Positions 1 through 8,276 of a stretch of 64,000 bases of DNA are shown here, in pieces (position 1 is the stretch's first letter; each line of letters opens with the position of its first letter). This stretch comes from CAKRPJ01 sp934376955 (GTDB taxonomy: Bacteria; Bacillota; Clostridia; Lachnospirales; Lachnospiraceae). The notes beneath the pieces are model-generated. The model searched no databases. It worked only from the letters and a program-made list of their open reading frames with translations, and was not told the origin of the DNA. Location: positions 25,507 through 89,506 of the forward strand of contig CAKRPJ010000008.1 in assembly GCA_934376955.1 (NCBI GenBank), in the 5' to 3' direction. A program made the position numbers and the translations under genes.

Positions 1-429
1 GCTGTAGGCACTCTGGGCGCTTGGGGTTGCGATGGCACAGATAAGATCGGCATTCTGACCGGCAAAGTTCTGAGCGATCTGGGCGGCAAGTCCCGGATCG
101 GCCTGCGCGTTTTCATAAAGGATCGTGAGGTTTTCCCCTTCTTTTATGCCTTCCTCTGCAAGTCCCTCAATAAATCCTTCACGGCAGTTATCCAGAGAGC
201 CGTGAACGGCAAACTGGCTGATTCCGATCGTGTATTTTTCGGATGAGGAATCTGCTTTCGTTGTATCCGCTGCTTTTGTGACTGCTTCGGTTGTCGGCGC
301 TTCTGTAGCTGCCTCTGTTTCCTTAGCTGCGGCTGTGGTATTTGTCGTATCTGTTTGTGCTGTGGAACAGCCTGCCATAAATACTGCTGCCAGTGTGGTG
401 AGTGCGAGAGCTTTCATAGTTTTTTTCAT
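1..429 (-). CDS. trpX: ABC transporter substrate-binding lipoprotein, tryptophan (TrpX) type, 3' part outside window
   Basis: The first 143 codons are present and the frame runs off base 1. A basic, hydrophobic signal peptide ends in a lipobox (AVFMAGC), so the mature protein should be lipid-anchored outside the membrane. A Thr/Ala/Glu-rich linker follows, then a fold beginning YTIGISQFAVHGSLD and continuing to AIATPSAQSA, which is typical of the ABC_sub_bind family (PF04392). The start is the ATG at 429, behind AAGGAGG at 438-444. The leader carries a T-box with a UGG specifier, so the cargo is inferred to be tryptophan or a precursor, as for TrpXYZ systems. The permease and ATPase genes would lie beyond the window edge. 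The family assignment is firm; the substrate rests on the T-box. Confidence 0.85.
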   Translation of the reverse strand, partial: MKKTMKALALTTLAAVFMAGCSTAQTDTTNTTAAAKETEAATEAPTTEAVTKAADTTKADSSSEKYTIGISQFAVHGSLDNCREGFIEGLAEEGIKEGENLTILYENAQADPGLAAQIAQNFAGQNADLICAIATPSAQSAYS

Positions 430-451
430 AATTAATTCCTCCTTAAAAAAT

Positions 452-730
452 AAAAAAAGTCCCAGACATAGATTTACTATGTCTGAGACGAATATACTAT
501 CCGCGGTGCCACTCAAATTGACCTTCCGGTCCTCTTTTTCGTATACCAACATATACGCCGCATAATAACGACTGCGGAAGCCGTCGGCCCATACTCGTTT
601 CCTTTAGGGACCGCCCTCGAAAGTCCATTCCATTTCCAACGCTATACTGCAATCCCACCACCTGCAGTTCTCTGTAATACCGTCTGCGAAAATGTACTCC
701 TCTTTCTCTACGGTTTGGCTTTTTTGTTAT
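452..730 (-). ncRNA. T-box riboswitch, tryptophan specifier (UGG)
   Basis: On the minus strand the leader shows the T-box order of elements. A stem I region (about 720-605) carries GGTGGGA. The specifier region reads GAA-TGG-A, with TGG at 627-625. The conserved T-box GAGTGGCACCGCGG lies at about 514-501. A terminator hairpin (489-459, GTCTCAGACATAG pairing with its complement) ends in a T-run at 458-452. Uncharged tRNA-Trp would stabilise the antiterminator and switch on the downstream lipoprotein gene. The specifier was assigned by comparing its position with other T-box leaders. Confidence 0.92.
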
Positions 731-736
731 GCCGCT

Positions 737-765
737 ATATTAATACGCGAAAATTGATTTGTCAA
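737..765 (-). promoter_or_regulatory. promoter of the T-box/trpX transcript
   Basis: On the minus strand TTGACA (765-760) and TAATAT (742-737) are separated by 17 bases, close to the sigma-A consensus, immediately upstream of the T-box leader. Confidence 0.8.
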
Positions 766-818
766 GTACCAAAAAATATAAAAAATTCATTTTCTTTGTT
801 AAAGATATGTGAACCTTC

Positions 819-847
819 TTGACGTTGTAAAGGTAAAGTGTTAGGAT
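819..847 (+). promoter_or_regulatory. promoter of the MATE transporter gene
   Basis: TTGACG (819-824), a 17-base spacer and TAGGAT (842-847) form a plausible sigma-A promoter about 50 bases upstream of the MATE start codon, divergent from the T-box promoter. Confidence 0.55.
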
Positions 848-858
848 TGTTTTCATGC

Positions 859-877
859 AAGTGACGCCCTGTCACTT
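859..877 (+). promoter_or_regulatory. inverted repeat in the MATE gene leader, possible operator
   Basis: AAGTGAC-N5-GTCACTT is a perfect 7-bp inverted repeat just downstream of the predicted -10 box and 23 bases before the start codon. No T-run follows, so it is not a terminator. It could be a repressor site or a short 5' UTR hairpin; no regulator gene is adjacent. Confidence 0.45.
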
Positions 878-900
878 AATGAGATGAGGTAGTAATTAAA

Positions 901-2265
901 ATGGATAAGAGAGAAAAAAATGACCGTATGGCAAATGCCCCGCTGGGAAAGCTCATGCTGGAAATGGCGCTGCCCACTGTGTTCGCCCAGATCGTAAATC
1001 TATTGTATAATATGGTTGACCGTATGTATGTCGGAAGGATCCCCGAGACCGGTCACCTCGCCCTTGCCGGACTTGGCGTGTCGTTTCCGATCATCATGCT
1101 GATCTCCGCCTTTGCCGCACTGATCGGAGCGGGAGGCGCACCCAGAGCGGCCATCTGTATGGGCAAAAAAGAAAATGCTCAGGCAGAAAAAATATTAGGA
1201 ACCTGTATTTCGACCTTATGTGTTCTGGCCATCGCCGTATGCGCGATCTTTTCTGTCGTGAAGGAGCCAATCCTTATGCTGTTTGGAGCCAGCAGCCAGA
1301 CGATCGATTATGCAGTCAGCTATCTCAGTATCTATCTGCTTGGAACGATCTCGGTGCAGATCTCACTGGGACTTAACATGTTCATTACCTGTCAGGGCTT
1401 TGCCAAAACCGGAATGCTCACGGTGCTGATCGGCGCGGTGATCAATATCGTCCTGGATCCGATCTTTATTTTTGGTTTCCAAATGGGAGTTCAGGGCGCT
1501 GCTCTTGCAACGATCATCAGCCAGACGGTGTCGGCGGTATGGGTGCTTTCCTTCTTATGCGGAAAAAAGACGATCTTAAAGATAAAAAAGGAAAATCTCC
1601 GGATCCGGAAGGACGTTCTCCTCTCCGTTGTGGCGCTGGGAGCTTCCCCGTTTATCATGCAGTCTACGGAATGTCTGGTTCAGCTTACCTATAACTCCGG
1701 AATGCAGCACTATGGAAATGACTATTACGTCGGAGCCATGACGATCCTGTTTTCCGTCATGCAGATGCTGTTTTTGCCGCTCTCCGGTCTGACCCAGGGA
1801 GCCCAGCCCATCATCAGCTATAACTTCGGAGCCGGAAACACAGAGAGAGTAAAACAGGCATTTAAGCTCCTGCTTATCTATTCCTTAGGCTTTTCTCTTG
1901 TTTCGACGGGCTGCGTGCTGCTGTTCCCGTCGTTCTTTATCCGACTGTTCTCGGAGAATGAGGAAATAATACAGATCGGAGTGTATGCAGCGCGGATCTA
2001 TATGTTCGGTTTCCTGTTTATGGGTGTCCAGTGTGCCTGCCAGCAGACGTTTCTGGCTCTGGGACAGGCAAAGATATCCATGTTTCTGGCATTTTTAAGA
2101 AAGATTATTCTTCTGATCCCGTTAGCAACGATCCTTCCGAAGCTAGGAATGGGTACGGACGGACTGTTTTATGCGGAGCCGATCTCGGATCTGATCGCGA
2201 TCGGTACAACTGTTGTTTTATTTGCGTTAAATTTTGGAAAAATGCTTAACAGAGAGAAAAAATAA
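901..2265 (+). CDS. MATE family multidrug/Na+ antiporter
   Basis: The 454-residue protein is almost entirely hydrophobic and fits two six-helix MATE halves (about residues 15-220 and 235-440). It opens with LGKLMLEMALPTVFAQIVNL and carries MVDRMYVGRI, typical of the MepA/DinF-like branch of inner-membrane cation-coupled drug exporters. The substrate cannot be read from sequence. The ATG at 901 follows only a weak Shine-Dalgarno (GATGAGGTAG). The end overlaps no gene, and ftsH starts 13 bases later, so the two are probably co-transcribed. A palindrome in the leader may control expression. Confidence 0.88.
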   Translation: MDKREKNDRMANAPLGKLMLEMALPTVFAQIVNLLYNMVDRMYVGRIPETGHLALAGLGVSFPIIMLISAFAALIGAGGAPRAAICMGKKENAQAEKILGTCISTLCVLAIAVCAIFSVVKEPILMLFGASSQTIDYAVSYLSIYLLGTISVQISLGLNMFITCQGFAKTGMLTVLIGAVINIVLDPIFIFGFQMGVQGAALATIISQTVSAVWVLSFLCGKKTILKIKKENLRIRKDVLLSVVALGASPFIMQSTECLVQLTYNSGMQHYGNDYYVGAMTILFSVMQMLFLPLSGLTQGAQPIISYNFGAGNTERVKQAFKLLLIYSLGFSLVSTGCVLLFPSFFIRLFSENEEIIQIGVYAARIYMFGFLFMGVQCACQQTFLALGQAKISMFLAFLRKIILLIPLATILPKLGMGTDGLFYAEPISDLIAIGTTVVLFALNFGKMLNREKK

Positions 2266-2278
2266 AGGAGGAAAAATT

Positions 2279-4123
2279 ATGGGTGTGAAAGATGGCGGAA
2301 AAAAACCGGAACAGAATAATAACCTAAAAGGGATCATTTATTACCTGCTGTCGATCTTTATGATCACCATGCTGTTAAACGCACTGGTGTTCCCCAGTGT
2401 AAGGAGAGAAAAGGTAATCGAGGTAAATTACAATGAATTCCTGACGATGGTGGATACCGGAAAGGTCATTCAGGTACAGAAGGAGGAGGAAGCGGATCAG
2501 ATCGTGTTCCTCGCTCTTGATAAGGATGGCAACAAGCAGATCTATAAGACGGGAATCTGGAACGATCCGACGATCACGGAGCGTCTTTATAAGGCGGGTG
2601 TGACCTTCGGAGAGGTGATCCCCCAGAAGGAATCTGCCCTTGTGGCACTATTAACGACATGGATCCTGCCGTTTGCGTTCCTGATCTTTATGGGACAGCT
2701 CCTAAACCGCATGATGATGAAAAAGATGGGCGGAAATGCCATGACCTTCGGCAAATCCAATGCAAAGATCTATGCGGAAAATGAGACAGGAAAGACCTTT
2801 GCGGACGTTGCAGGCGAGGAGGAAGCAAAGGATGCCCTGGAGGAGATCGTGGATTTCCTCCACGATCCGAAGAAATACTCCGATATCGGAGCCTCCCTGC
2901 CGAAGGGAGCCCTTCTTGTGGGCCCTCCCGGAACCGGTAAAACCCTGTTGGCAAAGGCGGTAGCAGGAGAAGCCCATGTCCCCTTCTTCTCCATCTCCGG
3001 CTCGGAATTTGTGGAGATGTTCGTAGGAATGGGTGCGGCAAAGGTTCGTGACCTGTTTAAGCAGGCGAATGAAAAGGCACCCTGTATCGTGTTTATTGAT
3101 GAAATCGATACCATCGGTAAAAAGCGTGACGGCAGCGGTATGGGCGGTAATGATGAGCGTGAGCAGACGTTAAACCAGCTGCTTACCGAGATGGACGGCT
3201 TTGACGGAAAGAAGGGTGTCGTTATCCTTGCGGCAACCAACAGACCGGAATCTCTGGATCCGGCCCTGTTACGTCCGGGCCGTTTTGACAGAAGGATTCC
3301 GGTGGAGCTTCCGGATCTAAAGGGCCGTGAGGCGATCCTAAAGGTACATGCCCGCAACGTCCGTATGGACGAAACGGTAGACTTTAATGCGATCGCCCGG
3401 GCGACAGCCGGTGCAAGCGGAGCAGAGCTTGCCAATATCGTAAATGAGGCAGCCCTTCGTGCCGTCCGCATGAACCGCAAGGTGGTCTGCCAGGAAGATA
3501 TGGAGGAAAGCGTGGAGACGGTCATCGCAGGCTACCAGAGAAAGAATGCGGCTGTTTCCGAAAATGAAAGACGTATCGTAGCCTACCATGAGGTCGGACA
3601 TGCCCTCGTCGCAGCCTGCCAGAGCAACTCGGCTCCGGTCCACAAGATCACGATCATACCGCGTACCAGCGGCGCCCTCGGCTACACGATGCAGGTGGAG
3701 GACGGAGAACGCTTCCTTATGAGCAAGGAGGAGGCCCTCAATAAGATCGCCACTCTGACCGGAGGCCGTGCAGCAGAGGAATTTATTTTCCATTCCATTA
3801 CGACAGGTGCCTCTAACGATATCGAACAGGCTACAAAGCTGGCGAGAGCCATGGTTACCCGCTACGGCATGAGCAGCCAGTTCGGCATGGTCGCACTGGA
3901 GACAGTGAATAACCAGTATCTGGGCGGAGATACCTCTCTTGCCTGCTCTCCGGAGACGGCCAAGGCCGTCGATGATGAGGTGATCCGGACGGTGAGAGAG
4001 CAGTATGACAAGGCAATGCAGATTCTTAAGGAGCATGCGGCAAAGTTAAATGAGCTTTCTGCTTATCTTCTCGAAAAAGAGACGATCACCGGAGAAGAAT
4101 TCATGGAGATCTTAAACAGATAG
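2279..4123 (+). CDS. ftsH: ATP-dependent zinc metalloprotease FtsH
   Basis: This 614-residue membrane-anchored AAA+ protease degrades damaged or short-lived membrane and cytosolic proteins. Two N-terminal membrane segments (about residues 18-40 and 118-145) flank a small extracytoplasmic domain. The Walker A GPPGTGKT is near residue 215, Walker B FIDEID near 272, the second region of homology (ATNRPESLDPALLRPGRFD) follows, and the zinc site HEVGH is near 437. The start is the ATG at 2279, which has AAAGGAGG nine bases upstream. An upstream in-frame ATG at 2234 lies inside the MATE gene and lacks a ribosome site. An intrinsic terminator follows. Confidence 0.96.
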   Translation: MGVKDGGKKPEQNNNLKGIIYYLLSIFMITMLLNALVFPSVRREKVIEVNYNEFLTMVDTGKVIQVQKEEEADQIVFLALDKDGNKQIYKTGIWNDPTITERLYKAGVTFGEVIPQKESALVALLTTWILPFAFLIFMGQLLNRMMMKKMGGNAMTFGKSNAKIYAENETGKTFADVAGEEEAKDALEEIVDFLHDPKKYSDIGASLPKGALLVGPPGTGKTLLAKAVAGEAHVPFFSISGSEFVEMFVGMGAAKVRDLFKQANEKAPCIVFIDEIDTIGKKRDGSGMGGNDEREQTLNQLLTEMDGFDGKKGVVILAATNRPESLDPALLRPGRFDRRIPVELPDLKGREAILKVHARNVRMDETVDFNAIARATAGASGAELANIVNEAALRAVRMNRKVVCQEDMEESVETVIAGYQRKNAAVSENERRIVAYHEVGHALVAACQSNSAPVHKITIIPRTSGALGYTMQVEDGERFLMSKEEALNKIATLTGGRAAEEFIFHSITTGASNDIEQATKLARAMVTRYGMSSQFGMVALETVNNQYLGGDTSLACSPETAKAVDDEVIRTVREQYDKAMQILKEHAAKLNELSAYLLEKETITGEEFMEILNR

Positions 4124-4140
4124 TAAACAGATAAGAGAGG

Positions 4141-4178
4141 ACGGCGGTTTCCCGATAAAGAGGAGATCGCCGTTTTTT
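4141..4178 (+). terminator. intrinsic terminator after ftsH
   Basis: ACGGCG (4141-4146) pairs with CGCCGT (4168-4173), with extra inner pairing, followed by a run of six T. It separates ftsH from the rpoB promoter. Confidence 0.8.
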
Positions 4179-4222
4179 CGTTGAAACACATGGAAAAACG
4201 CAGAAAATATACTGGAAAATTA

Positions 4223-4251
4223 TTGACAGCTTGACAGATATGTGTTAAGAT
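4223..4251 (+). promoter_or_regulatory. promoter of rpoBC
   Basis: TTGACA (4223-4228), a 17-base spacer and TAAGAT (4246-4251) precede a leader of about 125 nt before rpoB. The position right after the ftsH terminator suggests that rpoBC are transcribed independently of ribosomal protein genes here. Confidence 0.8.
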
Positions 4252-4382
4252 GAAATGTGCATTATTATGGATTTGTATGCTTAAAGGCATTAGTATGCCC
4301 AAAAATAGAAGCATTTGCAGCTGTTTCAAATCCAGACAGCTGTGTGTTTGAGATTGATAAAGAAAACAGGGGTGAAACGTCA

Positions 4383-7300
4383 ATGGAGAAAAGCAGAATG
4401 CGTCCGGTGCCGGCCGGCAAGAGCGTAAGAATGAGCTACTCAAGACAGAAGGAAGTTCTTGAGATGCCTAACCTGATCGAAATCCAGAAAGATTCCTATC
4501 AGTGGTTTCTCGACGAGGGCTTAAAGGAAGTCTTTGAGGATATCTCTCCCATCGCGGACTTTGCTGGCCATCTTAGCCTGGAGTTTGTAGACTTCACGCT
4601 TTGCAGAGATGACATTAAGTACACGATCGAAGAATGCAAGGAGAGAGATGCCACTTACGCAGCGCCATTAAAGGTCAAGGTAAGACTCTGCAACAAGGAT
4701 AAAGATGAAATCAATGAACACGAGATTTTCATGGGCGATCTGCCATTAATGACAGATACGGGTTCCTTCGTTATCAACGGCGCGGAACGTGTTATCGTCA
4801 GCCAGCTGGTGCGTTCCCCTGGAATTTACTACGGAATCGATCACGACAAGATCGGTAAGGAATTATATTCCTGTACCGTGATCCCGAACCGTGGTGCATG
4901 GCTGGAGTATGAAACAGACTCCAACGATGTGTTCTATGTTCGTGTCGATCGTACAAGAAAGGTTCCGGTCACTGTATTGATCCGTGCATTGGGCTACGGA
5001 ACAAATGCAGAGATCATCGAGCTGTTCGGTGAGGAGCCGAAGCTTCTTGCAAGCTTTGGAAAGGATACCTCCGACAACTATCAGGATGGTCTTCTGGAAT
5101 TATACAAAAAGATCCGTCCGGGCGAGCCGCTGTCTGTTGACAGTGCGGAGAGCCTGCTCAACAGCATGTTCTTCGATCCGAGAAGATATGATCTTGCCAA
5201 GGTCGGAAGATATAAATTCAATAAAAAGCTTCACCTGAAAAACCGTATTACCGGCCAGATACTGGCAGAGGATGTGGTAGATGCCACAACCGGCGAAATC
5301 CTTGCCGAGGCCGGAAAAGTGGTGACAAAAGAGCAGGCCGTTGCGATCCAGAACGCTGCGATCCCGTATGTCTGGGTTCAGACAGAGGAGAGAAAGGAGA
5401 AAGTCCTTTCCAACCTTATGGTCGATCTCGGTGCATACGTTTCCTTTGATCCGGCAGAGATCGGTGTTACAGAAGCGGTATTCTATCCGGTTCTCTCTGA
5501 TCTCCTCGAGGAAGCAAAGGATATGAGCGAGGAGGAGCTTAAGGCTCTGATCCGCCGCAACATTCACGACCTGATCCCGAAGCACATTACAAAGGAAGAT
5601 ATCATCGCTTCCATTAACTATAATATGCATCTGGAATTCGACGTGGGAACAAAGGATGATATCGATCACCTCGGAAACCGTCGTATCCGTGCGGTCGGAG
5701 AGCTTTTACAGAACCAGTACCGTATCGGTCTGTCCAGAATGGAACGTGTTGTCAGAGAGAGAATGACCACTCAGGATATGGATGGCATCACTCCTCAGTC
5801 CCTGATCAACATCAAGCCGGTAACAGCTGCAGTAAAGGAATTCTTCGGAAGCTCCCAGCTGTCCCAGTTTATGGATCAGAACAACCCGCTTTCCGAGTTG
5901 ACCCACAAGAGACGTCTCTCCGCATTAGGACCGGGCGGTCTGTCCAGAGAGCGTGCCGGATTCGAGGTTCGAGATGTACACTACACCCATTACGGACGTA
6001 TGTGCCCCATCGAGACTCCTGAGGGACCGAACATCGGTCTGATCAACTCCCTCGCATGCTATGCAAGGGTCAACCAGTACGGCTTTGTTGAGGCGCCGTA
6101 CCGTGTGCTTGACAAGACAGATCCGATGAACCCGCGTGTTACAGAGGATGTTGTATATCTGACAGCAGATGAAGAAGATAATTACATCGTTGCCCAGGCG
6201 AACGAGCCGCTGGATGAAAACGGCTATTTTGTCCACAACAATATTTCCGGACGTTTCCGTGAGGAGACATCCACCTTCCAGAAGAAATCGATCGATCTGA
6301 TGGACGTATCCCCGAAGATGGTATTCTCCGTGGCTACATCCATGATCCCGTTCCTCCAGAACGATGACGCGAACCGTGCGCTGATGGGTTCCAACATGCA
6401 GCGTCAGGCCGTTCCGCTTCTTGTGACAGAGGCACCGGTAGTCGGTACAGGTATCGAGGCAAAGGCAGCGGTTGACTCCGGTGTCTGCGTTGTGGCAAAG
6501 AACGCAGGTGTTGTAGAGCGCTCTGCTTCCAACGAGATCATTATCAAGAGAGATGCTGACGGCGTAAGAGATGTATACAGACTGACAAAGTTTTCACGAA
6601 GCAACCAGTCCAACTGCTACAATCAGAAGCCGATCGTATATAAGGGTGACCACATCGAAAAGGGTGAGGTGATCGCAGACGGCCCGTCCACAAAGGACGG
6701 CGAGATCGCTCTCGGCAAGAACCCGCTGATCGGATTCATGACCTGGGAAGGCTACAACTACGAGGACGCAGTCCTGTTAAGTGAAAAACTGGTTCAGAAT
6801 GACGTATATACTTCTGTCCATATCGAAGAATATGAGGCAGAATCCCGTGATACAAAGTTAGGGCCGGAGGAGATCACAAGAGACGTTCCGGGTGTCGGCG
6901 ATGACGCATTAAAGGATCTGGACGAGCGCGGAATCATCCGCATCGGTGCAGAGGTGCGTGCCGGTGATATCCTTGTCGGAAAGGTAACTCCGAAGGGAGA
7001 GACAGAGCTTACGGCAGAGGAAAGACTTCTCCGTGCGATCTTCGGTGAGAAGGCAAGAGAGGTTCGTGATACATCCCTTAAGGTACCGCACGGCGCATAC
7101 GGAATCATCGTTGATGCTAAGGTATTTACAAGAGAAAACGGTGATGAGCTGGCTCCGGGCGTAAACCAGTCCGTAAGGATCTATATCGCTCAGAAGCGTA
7201 AGATCTCGGTTGGTGACAAGATGGCCGGCCGTCACGGTAACAAGGGTGTTGTTTCCCGTGTTCTTCCGGTAGAGGATATGCCGTTCCTTCCGAACGGACG

Positions 7301-8258
7301 TCCGCTGGATATCGTGCTTAACCCGTTAGGCGTGCCGTCCCGTATGAACATCGGACAGGTGCTGGAGATCCATCTGAGCCTTGCGGCAAAGGCCCTTGGC
7401 TTTAACGTATCCACACCGGTATTCGACGGTGCCGACGAGAATGACATTCAGGATACTCTGGAGCTGGCTAACGACTATGTAAATATGGAGTGGGAGCCGT
7501 TCCAGGAAAAATATAAAGACATCTTAAAGCCGGAGGTAATCGAGTATCTCGGTTCCCATCTGGAACACCGCGGTCTCTGGAAGGGCGTTCCGATCCGCCG
7601 CGACGGCAAGGTGCTCCTGCGCGACGGCCGTACAGGAGAATACTTCGACAGCCCGACTACGATCGGACACATGCATTATCTGAAGCTGCATCATCTTGTA
7701 GACGATAAGATCCATGCACGTTCCACAGGCCCATACGCACTGGTTACACAGCAGCCGCTGGGTGGTAAAGCCCAATTCGGCGGACAGCGTTTCGGTGAGA
7801 TGGAGGTTTGGGCTCTTGAGGCTTACGGCGCATCCTACACACTTCAGGAGATCCTTACCGTGAAGTCGGATGACGTTGTAGGACGTGTTAAGACCTATGA
7901 GGCGATCATCAAGGGCGAGAATATCCCTGAGCCGGGTATTCCGGAGTCCTTCAAGGTATTACTGAAAGAGCTTCAGTCCCTCGGACTGGATGTCAGAGTC
8001 CTTCGCGATAACGGCGAGGAGGTCGAGATGTCCGAAAATATTGACTACGCAGACACAGATCTTGATCTGCGCTCCATCATCGAGGGTGACAGACATTATA
8101 ACGAAAAGGAAGAATCCTTTGGTGACTATGGCTTCCAGAAGCAGGAATTCAACAAAGAAGGAGAGCTTGTGGATGCAGAAGATGATTATATAGATGATAG
8201 CGCCGCAGAGGACAATTACCTCGACGACGACTATACAAATCATGATGACGATAAATAA
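4383..8258 (+). CDS. rpoB: DNA-directed RNA polymerase subunit beta
   Basis: The 1,291-residue protein is the catalytic beta subunit of RNA polymerase. Visible landmarks include the rifampicin-region sequence FFGSSQLSQFMDQNNPLSELTHKRR, then GRMCPIETPEGPNIGLI and GDKMAGRHGNKGVVS. The C-terminus carries the Asp-rich tail common in Clostridia. The start was set at the ATG 4383 (MEKSRMRPV), behind a GGGGTGA ribosome site; the upstream in-frame extension is leader sequence. rpoC follows after 18 bases. The usual rplJ-rplL pair is missing in front, with ftsH there instead. Confidence 0.98.
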   Translation: MEKSRMRPVPAGKSVRMSYSRQKEVLEMPNLIEIQKDSYQWFLDEGLKEVFEDISPIADFAGHLSLEFVDFTLCRDDIKYTIEECKERDATYAAPLKVKVRLCNKDKDEINEHEIFMGDLPLMTDTGSFVINGAERVIVSQLVRSPGIYYGIDHDKIGKELYSCTVIPNRGAWLEYETDSNDVFYVRVDRTRKVPVTVLIRALGYGTNAEIIELFGEEPKLLASFGKDTSDNYQDGLLELYKKIRPGEPLSVDSAESLLNSMFFDPRRYDLAKVGRYKFNKKLHLKNRITGQILAEDVVDATTGEILAEAGKVVTKEQAVAIQNAAIPYVWVQTEERKEKVLSNLMVDLGAYVSFDPAEIGVTEAVFYPVLSDLLEEAKDMSEEELKALIRRNIHDLIPKHITKEDIIASINYNMHLEFDVGTKDDIDHLGNRRIRAVGELLQNQYRIGLSRMERVVRERMTTQDMDGITPQSLINIKPVTAAVKEFFGSSQLSQFMDQNNPLSELTHKRRLSALGPGGLSRERAGFEVRDVHYTHYGRMCPIETPEGPNIGLINSLACYARVNQYGFVEAPYRVLDKTDPMNPRVTEDVVYLTADEEDNYIVAQANEPLDENGYFVHNNISGRFREETSTFQKKSIDLMDVSPKMVFSVATSMIPFLQNDDANRALMGSNMQRQAVPLLVTEAPVVGTGIEAKAAVDSGVCVVAKNAGVVERSASNEIIIKRDADGVRDVYRLTKFSRSNQSNCYNQKPIVYKGDHIEKGEVIADGPSTKDGEIALGKNPLIGFMTWEGYNYEDAVLLSEKLVQNDVYTSVHIEEYEAESRDTKLGPEEITRDVPGVGDDALKDLDERGIIRIGAEVRAGDILVGKVTPKGETELTAEERLLRAIFGEKAREVRDTSLKVPHGAYGIIVDAKVFTRENGDELAPGVNQSVRIYIAQKRKISVGDKMAGRHGNKGVVSRVLPVEDMPFLPNGRPLDIVLNPLGVPSRMNIGQVLEIHLSLAAKALGFNVSTPVFDGADENDIQDTLELANDYVNMEWEPFQEKYKDILKPEVIEYLGSHLEHRGLWKGVPIRRDGKVLLRDGRTGEYFDSPTTIGHMHYLKLHHLVDDKIHARSTGPYALVTQQPLGGKAQFGGQRFGEMEVWALEAYGASYTLQEILTVKSDDVVGRVKTYEAIIKGENIPEPGIPESFKVLLKELQSLGLDVRVLRDNGEEVEMSENIDYADTDLDLRSIIEGDRHYNEKEESFGDYGFQKQEFNKEGELVDAEDDYIDDSAAEDNYLDDDYTNHDDDK

Positions 8259-8276
8259 TAGAAGGGAGTACCGTTC

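Noticed and set aside
230..565. Plus-strand open frame across 230-565
   Set aside because: It is antisense to the trpX signal/linker region and runs through the T-box terminator; its Ala/Val/Ser content mirrors the repeat linker.
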